Shown here: positions 51,392 to 60,917 of the stretch, piece after piece
Layout: each line of letters begins with the position of its first letter
Numbering within the stretch: the stretch's first letter is position 1
Source: an uncultured Dehalococcoidia bacterium
GTDB taxonomy: Bacteria; Chloroflexota; Dehalococcoidia; Lucifugimonadales; UBA3495
Assembly (NCBI GenBank): GCA_958295765.1
Contig: CATQHB010000002.1
Location: 239,717-303,716, forward strand
Length of the DNA: 64,000 nt
Direction of reading: 5' to 3'
Program-made: the position numbers and the translations under genes
Notes under the pieces: generated by a model
What the model was told of the DNA's origin: nothing
The model's input: the letters and a program-made list of their open reading frames with translations, nothing else
The model's database searches: none

Positions 51392-54103
51392 ATGAAAGCT
51401 GATGATAATGGCAAGTCTCCGGCGCCAACCCCCGGCGATGCCCGCGCCTTCGCCATCCGGGGCATTGAGTACGGGATGAACGGAGACTATGACCAGGCCA
51501 TCGCTGACCTCAGCCAGGCCATTGCCCTGAACCCCAATTATGCCCTTGCCTATCACGGCCGGGGCGCGGTCTATGGGAATAAGGGAGAGCCTGACCTCGC
51601 CATTGCCGACCTCAGCCAAGCCATTGCCCTCAATGGCGGCAATGCCGATGTCTATGCCGTCCGGGGCATTGAATACGGGAAGAAGGGAGAACCGGACCTC
51701 GCCATTGCTGATCTCAGCCAGGCCATTGCCCTGGACTCCGAAGATGCCCGCGCCTACTTCAACCGGGGCATTGCCTATAAGGAGAAAGGAGAGCTTGACC
51801 TAGCCATTGCTGATTTCAGCCAGGCCATTGCCCTGAACCCCGGCGATGCCGCTGCCTACTTCAACCGGGGCACGGCCTACGTTAGCCAGGGAGAATCCGA
51901 CCTCGCCATTGCTGACCTCAGCCAAACCGTTGTCCTGAACCCCGGCGATTTCGCGGCCTATGCCATCCGGGGCCTGGAATGTGGGCGGAGAGGAGACTAT
52001 GCCCAAGCCATTGCTGATCTCGGCCAGGCCATTGTCCTGAAACCCGATTATGCCCTTGCCTATTCCAGCCGGGGCATTGTCTATGTGAATAAGGGAGAAC
52101 CGGACCTAGCCATTGCTGACCTCAACCAGGCCATTGCCCTGGACTCCGACTATGCCGATGCCTACTACAACCGAGGCCTGGCCTATGTCAGCAAGGGAGA
52201 CTCCGACCGGGCCATTGCTGATTTCAGCCAGGCCATTGCCCTGAACCCCGGCGCTGCTGCGGCCTACTTCAACCGGGGCACTGCCTACGTTAGCCTGGGA
52301 GAATCCGACCTAGCCATTGCTGACCTCAGCCAAACCATTGTCCTGAACCCCGGCGATTTCGCTGCCTATGCCATCCGGGGCCTGGAATGGGGGCGGAGCG
52401 GAGACTATGCCCAGGCCGTTGCTGATCTCGGCCAGGCCATTGTCCTGAAACCCGATTATGCCCTGGCCTATTCCAGCCGGGGCATTGTCTATGTGAATAT
52501 GGGAGAACCGGACCAGGCCATTGCTGACCTCAACCAGGCCATTGCCCTGGACTCCGACTATGCCGATGCCTACTTCAACCGGGGCCTGGCCTATGTCAGC
52601 AAGGGAGACTCCGACCGGGCCATTGCCGATTTCAGCCAAGCCGTTGTCCTGAACCCCGGCTATGCCGAGGCCTATGCCCTCCGGGGCCTGGAATACGGGA
52701 AGAAAGGAGACTCTGACCAGGCCATTGCTGATTTCAGTCAGGCCATTGTCCTGAATCCTGATTATGCCTTTGCCTATTGCAACCGGGGCCGCGCCTCCGC
52801 CCGACGGGGTGAATACGCCCAAGCCATTGCCGATTTCAGCCAGGCCATTGTCCTGAACTCGGATTATGCCGATGCCTATTGCGACCGGGGCCGCGCCTAT
52901 GCCCGGCGGGGTGAATACAACCGGGCCATTGCCGATTTCAGCCAGGCCCTTGCCCTGAACCCCGGTGATGTCCCTACCTATGTTGACCGGGGCTTTGAAT
53001 ATGGGAAGAGAGGAGACTATGACCTGGCAATTGCTGATTACAGCCAGGCCATTGCCCTGAACCCCGGCTATCTCCCGGCCTATGCCTTCCGGGGCCTGGA
53101 ATACGGGAGGAAAGGAGACTCTGAACTAGCCATTGCCGATTTCAGCCAAGCCATTGTCCTGAACCCCGCTTATTCCCCGGCCTATATCGACCGGGGCATT
53201 GAATATGGGAGGAACGGAGACAATGACCTGGCAATTGCTGACTTCGACCAAGCCATTGCCTTGAACCCCGGTGATGCCGCTGCCTACGCCAGCCGGGGCA
53301 ATGCCTATGGTCAGAAAGGAGAACATGATCAGGCCATTGCTGATTTCAGCCAGGCCATTGTCCTGGACCCCGGCGACGCCCTGACTTATTACAACCGGGG
53401 CAATGCCTATCGGCGGAAGGGAGAACTGGACCTAGCCATTGCTGATTTCAGCCAGGCCATTGCCCTGAACCCCGGTTATGCCGATGCCTACGGCAGCCGG
53501 GGCCTTGCCTATAGGCGGAAAGGAGAACTTGACCTAGCCATTGCTGATTGCACCCAGGCCATTGTCCTGAACCCCGGCGATGACCTGGCTTATTACAGCC
53601 GGGGCCTTGCCTATCAGCGGAAGGGAGAACTTGACCTAGCCATTGCTGATTACACCCAAGCCATTGCCCTGAACCCCGGTAATGCCTCTACCTACGTCAG
53701 CCGGGGTCTTGCCTATTTCCGACTGGGTGAATACAACCGGGCCATTGCTGATTACAGCGAAGCCATTGCCCTGAACCCCGGTTATGCCGTTGCTTATGCC
53801 CTCCTGGGCAATGCCCATTCGATGAAAGGAGAACTTGACCAGGCCATTGCCGATTACACCCAATCCATTGCCCTGAACCCCGGTGATGCCGCTGCTTATG
53901 CCCTCCGGGGCAAGGCCCACCGGGAGCTGGGTAACGAAACTGAAGCGCTTGCCGACTACGATCACGCCATTGACTTGGACTCTGACTTCGCCCCGGCCTA
54001 CTATAACCGGGGCAAGGCCCACCGGGAGTTGGGTAACGAAACTGAAGCGCTGGCCGACTTGAAACGCGCTGCCGAGCTTGACCCCAGCTTGGGCAATCCG
54101 TAG
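51392..54103 (+). CDS. TPR protein 4 (about 26 repeats)
   Basis: 903 residues: MKADDNGKSPAPTPGDARAF followed by ~26 TPRs of 34 residues, such as IRGIEYGMNGDYDQAIADL and NRGLAYVSKGDSDRAIADF. Within it, a block of about five repeats (from FNRGTAYVSQGESDLAIADL) is repeated almost unchanged ~170 residues later (FNRGTAYVSLGESDLAIADL), so a multi-repeat unit was duplicated inside the gene. The C-terminus has two capping repeats (KAHRELGNETEALADY and ...ALADLKRAAELDPSLGNP). Confidence 0.85.
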   Translation: MKADDNGKSPAPTPGDARAFAIRGIEYGMNGDYDQAIADLSQAIALNPNYALAYHGRGAVYGNKGEPDLAIADLSQAIALNGGNADVYAVRGIEYGKKGEPDLAIADLSQAIALDSEDARAYFNRGIAYKEKGELDLAIADFSQAIALNPGDAAAYFNRGTAYVSQGESDLAIADLSQTVVLNPGDFAAYAIRGLECGRRGDYAQAIADLGQAIVLKPDYALAYSSRGIVYVNKGEPDLAIADLNQAIALDSDYADAYYNRGLAYVSKGDSDRAIADFSQAIALNPGAAAAYFNRGTAYVSLGESDLAIADLSQTIVLNPGDFAAYAIRGLEWGRSGDYAQAVADLGQAIVLKPDYALAYSSRGIVYVNMGEPDQAIADLNQAIALDSDYADAYFNRGLAYVSKGDSDRAIADFSQAVVLNPGYAEAYALRGLEYGKKGDSDQAIADFSQAIVLNPDYAFAYCNRGRASARRGEYAQAIADFSQAIVLNSDYADAYCDRGRAYARRGEYNRAIADFSQALALNPGDVPTYVDRGFEYGKRGDYDLAIADYSQAIALNPGYLPAYAFRGLEYGRKGDSELAIADFSQAIVLNPAYSPAYIDRGIEYGRNGDNDLAIADFDQAIALNPGDAAAYASRGNAYGQKGEHDQAIADFSQAIVLDPGDALTYYNRGNAYRRKGELDLAIADFSQAIALNPGYADAYGSRGLAYRRKGELDLAIADCTQAIVLNPGDDLAYYSRGLAYQRKGELDLAIADYTQAIALNPGNASTYVSRGLAYFRLGEYNRAIADYSEAIALNPGYAVAYALLGNAHSMKGELDQAIADYTQSIALNPGDAAAYALRGKAHRELGNETEALADYDHAIDLDSDFAPAYYNRGKAHRELGNETEALADLKRAAELDPSLGNP

Positions 54104-54306
54104 CGCGGGAGCGCAGTCCCAAATGCCTGAATCCACCCTCTGTTACGCCGGCGCCAGTCGGAAGTTTATGGGTAAAGCCTGGTACTGCCTGACGGGTGAT
54201 GAATGATGCAGGGCGCTTTCCCTAAGCGGTAGGATTGACGGGATACCACCAACAACCGAAAGCGAGCAAGGGCGGACACTTTAATCAATAAGAGAGGTGA
54301 GAACTG
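54104..54306 (+). repeat. TPR intergenic/leader unit, copy 5
   Basis: GCGGGAGCGCAGTCCCAAAT, TACGCCGGCGCCAGTCGGAA, GGCGCTTTCCCTAAGCGG, CCGAAAGCGAGCAAGGGCGG and AATCAATAAGAGAGGTGAG; full length like copies 2 and 3. Confidence 0.75.
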
Positions 54307-56616
54307 GTGAAGGCTAATGACAACGACAACGCTCGACAAGACAATGACCAAACCCCTGGCGATGCTCTTGCTTACGTCAGCCGGGGCCGTGCCTATGCCC
54401 AACAGGGAAACCTTGACCAGGCCATTGCTGATTACAGCCAAGCCATTGCCTTGAACCCCGATAGTGCCGTCGCCTACGTCGACCGGGGCAGTGCCTATGA
54501 GAGTAAAGGCGAGTATGACCAAGCCATTGCTGATTACAGCCAAGCCATTGCCCTGAACCCCGATAATGCCTTCGCCTACTTCTTCCGGGGCCGTGCCTAT
54601 GAGAGTAAAGGCGAGTATGACCAGGCCATTGCTGATTACACCCAGGGCATTGTCCTTAACCCCGATAGTGCCGCCTACCGCGGCCGGGGCCGTGCCTATG
54701 CGAGTAAAGGCGAGTATGCCCAAGCCATTGCTGATTACACCCAGGGCATTGCCCTGAACCCCGATTATGCCGCCGCCTACGTCAGCCGGGGCCGTGCCTA
54801 TGCCCAACAAGGAAACCTTGACCAAGCCATTGCCGACTACAGCCAAGCCATTGGCCTGAACCCCGGTGATGCCGATTCCTACGTCAGCCGGGGCATTGTC
54901 TATGCCCAACAGGGAAACCTTGACCAAGCCATTGCCGACTACAGCCAAGCCATTGGCCTGAACCCCGGTGATGCCGATGCCTACGTCAGCCGGGGCATTG
55001 ACTATGCCCGACAAGGGAACCTTGACCAGGCCATTGCTGATTACAGCCAAGCCATTGCCTTGAACCCCGGTTATGTCCTTGTTTACGTCAGCCGGGGCAT
55101 TGACTATGCCCGACAAGGGAACCTTGACCAGGCCATTGCTGATTACAGCCAAGCCATTGGCCTGAACCCCGATTATGCCGATGCCTATTTCATCCGGGGC
55201 AATGCCTATAGGGATAAAGGAGAACTTGACCAGGCCATTGTCGACTACAGCCAATTCATTGCCCTGAACCCCGATTATGCCGATGCCTACGTCGGCCGGG
55301 GCCTTGCCTATGCCCAACAGGGAAACCTTGACCAGGCCATTGCTGATTACAGCCAAGCCATTGCCCTGAACCCCGATTATGCCCTTGCCTGTTTCCGCCG
55401 AGGCAATGCCTATAGGGATAAAGGAGAACTTGACCAGGCCATTGCCGACTACAGCCAAGCCATTGCCCTGAACCCCGATTATGCCCTTGCCTACCGCGAC
55501 AGGGGCCGTGCCTATGAGAGTAAAGGCGAGTATGACCAAGCCATTGCTGATTACAGCCAAGACATTGGCCTGAACCCCGGTGATGCCGCCGCCTACGTCA
55601 ACCGGGGCGTTGCCTATTCCCAACAGGGAAACCTTGACCAAGCCATTGCTGATTACAGCCAAGCCATTGCCCTGAACCCCGATTATTACCCTACCTATTA
55701 CGGCCGAGGCGTTGCCTATTTCCGACTGGGTGAACACAACCGGGCAGTTGCCGACTATACCCAAGCCATTGCCCTGAACCCCGGTGATGCCCTTGTCTAC
55801 GTCAGCCGGGGCAATGCCTATAGGGATAAAGGAGAACTTGACCAAGCCATTGCCGACTACAGCCAAGCCATTGTCCTGAACCCCGATTATGCCCGTGCCT
55901 ACCGCGACCGGGGCCGTGCCTATGCCCAACAAGGAAACCTTGACCAAGCCATTGCTGATTTCAGCCAAGTTATTGCTCTGAACCCCGATGATGCCGCCGC
56001 CTACGGCAACCGGGGCTATGCCTATGCCCAACAGGGAAACCTTGACCAGGCCATTGCTGATTACAGCCAAGCCATTGGCCTGAACCCCGATTATGCCGAT
56101 GCCTATTACGGCCGGGGCCTTGCCTACAGGGATAAAGGAGAACTTGACCAGGCCATTGCTGATTACAGCCAAGCCATTGGCCTGAACCCCGATTATGCCG
56201 ATGCCTATTACGGCCGGGGCCTTGCCTACAGGGATAAAGGAGAACTTGACCGGGCCATTGCTGATTACAGCCAAGCCATTGGCCTGAACCCCGATGATGC
56301 CCTTGCCTGTTTCCGCCGGGGCATTGCCTATGCCCAACAGGGAAACCTTGACCAGGCCATTGCTGATTACAGCCAAGCCGTTGCCTTGAACCCCGATTAT
56401 GCCCGTGCCTACAACGGCCGGGGCATTGCCTATGCCCAACAGGGAAACCTTGACCAGGCCATTGCTGATTACAGCCAAGCCATTGCCCTGAACCCCGATT
56501 ATGCCCTTGCCTATTACAACCGGGGCATTGTCCACCGCCAACTGGGCAACGAAGCTCAAGGACTTGCCGACTTGAAACGCGCTGCCGAGCTTGACCCCAG
56601 CTTGGGCGATGAGTAG
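54307..56616 (+). CDS. TPR protein 5 (about 22 repeats)
   Basis: 769 residues, starting at GTG (aligned with the ATG of its paralogues): MKANDNDNARQDNDQTPGDA, then ~22 TPRs such as SRGRAYAQQGNLDQAIADY and GRGLAYRDKGELDQAIADY. Two adjacent repeats, YYGRGLAYRDKGELDQAIAD and its neighbour, are DNA-identical over ~100 bases. It ends with the shared cap HRQLGNEAQGLADLK and AELDPSLGDE. Compared with protein 1 it prefers GNLDQ over GEYAQ, so the arrays have diverged by internal homogenisation. Confidence 0.85.
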   Translation: MKANDNDNARQDNDQTPGDALAYVSRGRAYAQQGNLDQAIADYSQAIALNPDSAVAYVDRGSAYESKGEYDQAIADYSQAIALNPDNAFAYFFRGRAYESKGEYDQAIADYTQGIVLNPDSAAYRGRGRAYASKGEYAQAIADYTQGIALNPDYAAAYVSRGRAYAQQGNLDQAIADYSQAIGLNPGDADSYVSRGIVYAQQGNLDQAIADYSQAIGLNPGDADAYVSRGIDYARQGNLDQAIADYSQAIALNPGYVLVYVSRGIDYARQGNLDQAIADYSQAIGLNPDYADAYFIRGNAYRDKGELDQAIVDYSQFIALNPDYADAYVGRGLAYAQQGNLDQAIADYSQAIALNPDYALACFRRGNAYRDKGELDQAIADYSQAIALNPDYALAYRDRGRAYESKGEYDQAIADYSQDIGLNPGDAAAYVNRGVAYSQQGNLDQAIADYSQAIALNPDYYPTYYGRGVAYFRLGEHNRAVADYTQAIALNPGDALVYVSRGNAYRDKGELDQAIADYSQAIVLNPDYARAYRDRGRAYAQQGNLDQAIADFSQVIALNPDDAAAYGNRGYAYAQQGNLDQAIADYSQAIGLNPDYADAYYGRGLAYRDKGELDQAIADYSQAIGLNPDYADAYYGRGLAYRDKGELDRAIADYSQAIGLNPDDALACFRRGIAYAQQGNLDQAIADYSQAVALNPDYARAYNGRGIAYAQQGNLDQAIADYSQAIALNPDYALAYYNRGIVHRQLGNEAQGLADLKRAAELDPSLGDE

Positions 56617-56766
56617 CGGGGGAGTGCGGCCCTAAATGCCTTAATCCGCTGGTGTCGGAACCGGCTGCGCTTGCCCGGCAATTATCCCTCTCCCCCACCC
56701 CCCCACCCGCCGCTACCAAACCGTGTTAAACTACCCCCCAGCTTAACCTGACAAGGAGGGACGCAA

Positions 56767-57600
56767 ATGGCGCAAATCAGCGTTGAGGAAAATGTGGTAG
56801 TCGGCAACTTTGGCGGGGTTGACTTGACGGTGGACGTTTCCCGCCCGGCCGACTCGTCCGGGGCGGCGCCGGGCCTGCTGTTCCTGCCCGGCGGGGGCTG
56901 GGTTACCGCTAACCGGGAGCCGCTCAAGGAACGCTATGGCATCCCCATGGCCGAGCGGGGCTACGTCTGCGTTACCGGGGAGTACCGGGTGCAGGAACAG
57001 GCCCGCTGGCCGGCGGCGATTCAGGACGTGAAGGCCATTATCCGGTGGATGCGGGCCAACAGCGGCGGCCTGGGCCTCGACCCGGAACGGCTGGCCGTGG
57101 GCGGCAAGTCGGCCGGCGGTCATCTGGCTCTGCTGGCGGCGGGCACCGGCCCGGAGTTCAATAACGGGGCCGACTTTGAGGGCGACGGCGCCAACGCCAT
57201 TTACAGCAGCCGGGTTTCCGCGGTGATTGGTGTGGCTCCAGCCTCGGATGTCCGGGAATACTGGCGCCGCCCGCCCCTGGAATCCTACGTTGCCGAACCC
57301 TCAGCCGCCGCCGTTGACGCCGCCATTACCGCCGCCAACCCGGTGGAGCAGGTGGGGGCCAACTACCCGCCTACGCTGCTGGTGCATGGCACCTCCGACG
57401 ACCGGGTGGCCCACGCAATGACGCTGCGGATGTTCCAGGCCCTGGAACAGGCCGGGGTGCCGACGGACCTGGTGCTCTACGCCGGCCAGGATCATATGTT
57501 TGACCAGGATCCCCGGTTCAGCCAGGCCATTGTAGAGGCAATGGATCGGTTCCTGGCCCGCTACCTGGCCGTCCCCGCTGCTGCCGCCGTGTCGGTTTGA
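56767..57600 (+). CDS. Alpha/beta-hydrolase, esterase/lipase-like
   Basis: A 277-residue hydrolase of the carboxylesterase / dienelactone-hydrolase type. LLFLPGGGWVTANREPLKER is the oxyanion-hole region, RLAVGGKSAGGHLALLAA contains the nucleophile Ser in G-K-S-A-G, LLVHGTSDDRVAHAMTLRMF supplies the acid Asp, and YAGQDHMFDQDPRFSQ the catalytic His. No signal peptide, so likely cytosolic. AAGGAGG precedes the ATG. Substrate unknown. It follows the TPR array but has its own spacing and is probably independent. Confidence 0.87.
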   Translation: MAQISVEENVVVGNFGGVDLTVDVSRPADSSGAAPGLLFLPGGGWVTANREPLKERYGIPMAERGYVCVTGEYRVQEQARWPAAIQDVKAIIRWMRANSGGLGLDPERLAVGGKSAGGHLALLAAGTGPEFNNGADFEGDGANAIYSSRVSAVIGVAPASDVREYWRRPPLESYVAEPSAAAVDAAITAANPVEQVGANYPPTLLVHGTSDDRVAHAMTLRMFQALEQAGVPTDLVLYAGQDHMFDQDPRFSQAIVEAMDRFLARYLAVPAAAAVSV

Positions 57601-57628
57601 GGTTTAGCCGGGGCCTATCCGGCAGGGT

Positions 57629-58327
57629 TTAATACCCGGTAGCCGCCGAGGTCAGGAAACCGACTATTGGCCCGATGGTGCGCCAGAGGAGGCCCCAGCC
57701 CAGCAGGTAGTCGCCCAGGATGATGCCCAGCAGTATCAAAGGGCTGTAGCGTTCAAACTTGGCGTAGCCGGCCGCCATGCTTTGGGGAATCAGCCCGCCC
57801 ACCACCTTGGAGCCGTCCAGGGGCGCCAGGGGAATCAGGTTGAACACCGCCAGCAGCAGGTTGAAAAGTATCACCATCCCGGCGATGTCGGACAGGGCCT
57901 CCCGGAACCCGCCGGTCAGGACGTAGGTGGCCCGGCCCAGGGTAGGGCCGCTCCAGCCCAGCAGTCCCAGCTTGATGGGTATGGCGACCAGGAAGGCCAG
58001 GGCCAGGTTGGACAGCGGCCCGGCGGCGGCGACCAGGGTCATCCCCAGCGGCCCCCGCAGGTGGTGGTGATTCACCGGCACCGGCTTGCCCCAGCCAAAG
58101 CCGACCACCAGCAGCATCAACGTGCCGCTGGGATCCAGATGCTTTAACGGGTTCAGCGTCAACCGCCCCAGGCGGCGGGAGGTGTTGTCGCCCAGGCTGC
58201 TGGCAATCAGGGAGTGGCTGAATTCGTGGATGGTTACCGCCGTCAACAGGGCAAACAGCGCCAGCACGGTCAGCCGCAGGAAGGTAGCCGGGTCGTTCAG
58301 CAGTAGTTGGTAGGAGCCTAACAGCAT
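57629..58327 (-). CDS. Site-2 protease family (M50) membrane protein
   Basis: A 232-residue polytopic zinc protease. [20 protein letters not shown] holds HExxH in the first helix, and [20 protein letters not shown] the second conserved (N/D)-P-x-D-G-like motif that provides the third ligand. Additional helices are [30 protein letters not shown] and [20 protein letters not shown]. It lacks PDZ or CBS domains, as do the minimal YwhC/YdhP-type members. It cleaves transmembrane substrates; the target is unknown. It converges on the esterase. Confidence 0.86.
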   Translation of the reverse strand: MLLGSYQLLLNDPATFLRLTVLALFALLTAVTIHEFSHSLIASSLGDNTSRRLGRLTLNPLKHLDPSGTLMLLVVGFGWGKPVPVNHHHLRGPLGMTLVAAAGPLSNLALAFLVAIPIKLGLLGWSGPTLGRATYVLTGGFREALSDIAGMVILFNLLLAVFNLIPLAPLDGSKVVGGLIPQSMAAGYAKFERYSPLILLGIILGDYLLGWGLLWRTIGPIVGFLTSAATGY

Positions 58328-58379
58328 CGGTCAGCGCTTGGCCTCGGTTTGGTTGACCGGCCGGATTTCGGCCGGTTTA

Positions 58380-58537
58380 ACATGGATATACAGGATATAC
58401 AGGATAATTGATAATCGGGATTGGGGCTATGCCCTTGAATCTGAACCTTTGCTTGCTGCTGGCCGGTACAGACCTAAAACGGCGGTCAACGGCACAACCC
58501 CGAGCCAAATTATCCTGTATATCCTGTCTATCCATGT
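58380..58537. repeat. 158-bp element with ~30-bp inverted termini
   Basis: Left end ACATGGATATACAGGATATA and right end TATCCTGTCTATCCATGT are inverted copies (with ACAGGATAATT/AATTATCCTGT inside). About 99 unique bases lie between them. A single arm of the same sequence occurs at 32681. Confidence 0.7.
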
Positions 58538-58547
58538 AAGTATAAGT

Positions 58548-59333
58548 TTAATCGTAGTCTTCTTCCTCTTCCTCGTCATCCTCCCGGGCCGGCGGACGGG
58601 CCGGGGCAAAGCCGGAACCGGGCAGGGTGGCCCGCAGCCGTTCCTTGCGCCGGGCGCGGGGCCGGGGCATTGCCAGCAGCGCCGCCTTCAAGCCGGCCAC
58701 TTCCTCCGGGCTGACCGCGTCCAGGTTGACAATCAGGCCGCTGACCCCCATATCGCGCAGGGCTTCCAGGTCTTTCTTATCGGGAATCCGGGACACCTCG
58801 ACCAGGATATACTTGTCCACCCGGCGGCTGATGGCGCCCACCGTTACCAGGTCTTGCAGCGTCCAGGGGCCGGCAACGGCGTTCATATCCAGGGTGAAAA
58901 TGTCCACCGGCAGGGCGGCGACGGCCCGCAGTTCCCGGTCATCCAGGTCGGGGGCCACGGACAAAATCCGGGCCAGGTCGTCCTCGCCGGCGATGGCGGC
59001 GGCGGTGGTGCCTTCCAGGGTAAAGGCCACCAAATCGGCGCCGCCGTCCCGACCGGCTTGGGCCGCCTCCTCGGACAGCGCGGCGACGTAGGCGCCCCAG
59101 GGGACGCCGGCCAGGGACTCGCCCAGGCTTTTCAGGGCGTCAACGCCGTCAACGCCGACTACGATGGCGGCATCCAGCCCGGCGGCGGCCTCGCCCACAT
59201 CCTTTTGCGGTTCGGCGGCCACCAGGCCCACCAGCGCCATCCCCGGCCGGCTGTCGGCCCGGGCCGCGCCAAACCCCAGCGGCGTCGGGGCGCCCTCGCT
59301 GATTCTCTGCATCAGGTCTAACAATTTACTCAT
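58548..59333 (-). CDS. Conserved hypothetical protein, barrel-like with acidic tail
   Basis: A 261-residue protein without a recognised function. Alternating strands and helices (MALVGLVAAEPQKDVGEAAA, AAIVVGVDGVDALKSLGESL, GADLVAFTLEGTTAAAIAGE, VDIFTLDMNAVAGPWTLQDL, DKYILVEVSRIPDKKDLEAL, GVSGLIVNLDAVSPEEVAGL) suggest a TIM-barrel-like fold. A basic patch (RPRARRKERLR) is followed by a C-terminus of nearly only Glu/Asp (DDEEEEEDYD). Probably cytosolic. It does not contain an obvious catalytic motif. Confidence 0.68.
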   Translation of the reverse strand: MSKLLDLMQRISEGAPTPLGFGAARADSRPGMALVGLVAAEPQKDVGEAAAGLDAAIVVGVDGVDALKSLGESLAGVPWGAYVAALSEEAAQAGRDGGADLVAFTLEGTTAAAIAGEDDLARILSVAPDLDDRELRAVAALPVDIFTLDMNAVAGPWTLQDLVTVGAISRRVDKYILVEVSRIPDKKDLEALRDMGVSGLIVNLDAVSPEEVAGLKAALLAMPRPRARRKERLRATLPGSGFAPARPPAREDDEEEEEDYD

Positions 59334-59445
59334 TGCTGCTCGCTTATCCAGTATCCAAAGGTTTGATGCACCGGATTATACCCTATTTGAGCAGTTTTGT
59401 TCACCACCGGGATGCGGAGTACGCCGAGGAATTGCGCCTTAACCG

Positions 59446-59548
59446 GGGCAACACCGGCAACACCGTCATTCCGGCATCAGAGTAACCCCGGCAATGCCGT
59501 CATTCCGACACCAGGGCAACCCCGACAACCGTCATTCCGGCGCCAATG
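59446..59548. repeat. Degenerate CCGTCATTCCGGC tandem
   Basis: Three ~37-base units with ACCGTCATTCCGGCATCAGA-like themes lead straight into MITE copy 10, perhaps eroded repeats of its left end. The 59334-59876 gap contains only repeats. Confidence 0.55.
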
Positions 59549-59550
59549 CA

Positions 59551-59650
59551 ACCGTCGTTCCGGCGAAAGCCGGAATCCAGGAAATCCTACGGGAAAAGAG
59601 CGTGCCGGCTACAAAACATTCTGGATTCCGGCTTTCGCCGGAACGACGGT
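59551..59650. repeat. MITE-like palindromic repeat, copy 10
   Basis: Same ACCGTCGTTCCGG/CCGGAACGACGGT termini, reverse-orientation centre (GGAAATCCTACGGGAAAAGA). Confidence 0.85.
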
Positions 59651-59681
59651 TACAAGAACAAAATGGTTACAAGAACAAAAT

Positions 59682-59740
59682 CCGCTCATGGTGAGCTTGT
59701 CGAACCACCCGTTTATCCTTCGACAAGCTCAGGATGAGCG
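59682..59740. repeat. Inverted pair of the TCGACAAGCTCA family
   Basis: CCGCTCATGGTGAGCTTGTC and CCTTCGACAAGCTCAGGATG, as at 9156-9215. Confidence 0.7.
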
Positions 59741-59876
59741 GGGAGATACGCAGAGAATCCCCGTGTCCTGCCACGCCCTCCGCGCCCCGGCGGTGAAAAA
59801 ACTCCCCACTAGCCAAAGGTTAAGGCTGATGTGGTAGTATTGCATCCGCAGAATTGAGGATATGGTGGTGGACATT

Positions 59877-60782
59877 ATGGCTAACTTGGGCTTTATCGGG
59901 CTGGGGACTATGGGCGGCAAGATGGTGCAGCGGCTGTTGAACGCCGGCCACACGGTTACCGGCTATAACCGGACCAAAGCGCGGGCCGAGTGGCTGCTGG
60001 ACTTGGGGATGCGGTGGGGTGAGTCGCCCCGGGCGGTGGCCGAGACGGCCGACGTTACCTTGAGTATGGTCAGCAACACCCAGGCCCTGGAGGCGATAAC
60101 CGGCGGCCCGGAGGGGGTGCTGGCCGCCTTCCAACCGGGACAGCAGCCGGGCAAGGTCTTTGTTGATCTGAGCACTGTCAGCCCCGCCGCCAGCCGCGCC
60201 CTGTCCCGGCAGGTGGCCGAGCGGGGGGCGCAAATGCTGGACGCCCCGGTGTCGGGCAGCGCGATAACCCTGGAGGCCGGCCAGCTTTCGGTGATGGTGG
60301 GCGGCGACTACGCCGTTTATGAGGCGGTCAAGCCCATTCTCCAGGACATCGGGCCGACGGTGAACTACGTGGGCGAGAACGGGCTGGCCGCGACGATGAA
60401 GGTGGCGGTCAACCTGAGCCTGCCGATTCAGATACTATCCTTCAGCGAGAGCCTGCTGCTGGCGGAAAAGAGCGGCATCCCCCGGGAAGCGGCGCTCCAG
60501 GTGCTGCTGAACAGCGTAGTAGCCTCGCCGGCCCTCAGGTACCGCTTTCCCCTGGCGATTGACCCGCCGGACGAGCCGCTGTTTGACGTGAATATGATGC
60601 AGAAGGACTTGATGCTGGCCCTGGATCTGGGCCGGGATTTGGAAGTGCCAATGCCCACCAGCGCCATCACCAACGAGTTCCTCAACGCCGCCCGCGCCCT
60701 GGGCCTGTCCGACCAGGACTTTGCCGTCCTGTACCGGGTGCTGGCAAAAATGGCCGGGCCGGGGGATGCAGGCGTGGATTAA
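59877..60782 (+). CDS. NAD(P)-dependent beta-hydroxyacid dehydrogenase (3-hydroxyisobutyrate-dehydrogenase family)
   Basis: About 301 residues. LGFIGLGTMGGKMVQRLLNA is the Rossmann GxGxxG loop, VFVDLSTVSPAASRALSRQV the second sheet region, LDAPVSGSAITLEAGQLSVM the substrate-binding signature, and GLAATMKVAVNLSLPIQILS contains the catalytic Lys (followed by N at +4), as in HIBADH/GLYR. Length is typical. The substrate could be 3-hydroxyisobutyrate, tartronate semialdehyde or succinic semialdehyde. The ATG at 59877, preceded by GGTGG, gives the standard N-terminus; an in-frame ATG at 59862 is possible. Confidence 0.9.
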   Translation: MANLGFIGLGTMGGKMVQRLLNAGHTVTGYNRTKARAEWLLDLGMRWGESPRAVAETADVTLSMVSNTQALEAITGGPEGVLAAFQPGQQPGKVFVDLSTVSPAASRALSRQVAERGAQMLDAPVSGSAITLEAGQLSVMVGGDYAVYEAVKPILQDIGPTVNYVGENGLAATMKVAVNLSLPIQILSFSESLLLAEKSGIPREAALQVLLNSVVASPALRYRFPLAIDPPDEPLFDVNMMQKDLMLALDLGRDLEVPMPTSAITNEFLNAARALGLSDQDFAVLYRVLAKMAGPGDAGVD

Positions 60783-60917
60783 CCGGGGGGGTTGGGTTGG
60801 GGTAGGAGTTATCCGGTTTATCTGGCTTCCCGGTCATTATCCCGTTGGCAATCTCGGGTGAGTTGTTGGTTGATGACGGACGGAAGGCGGCGGAGCCCGA
60901 GCCGGAAACGGTCGCGG

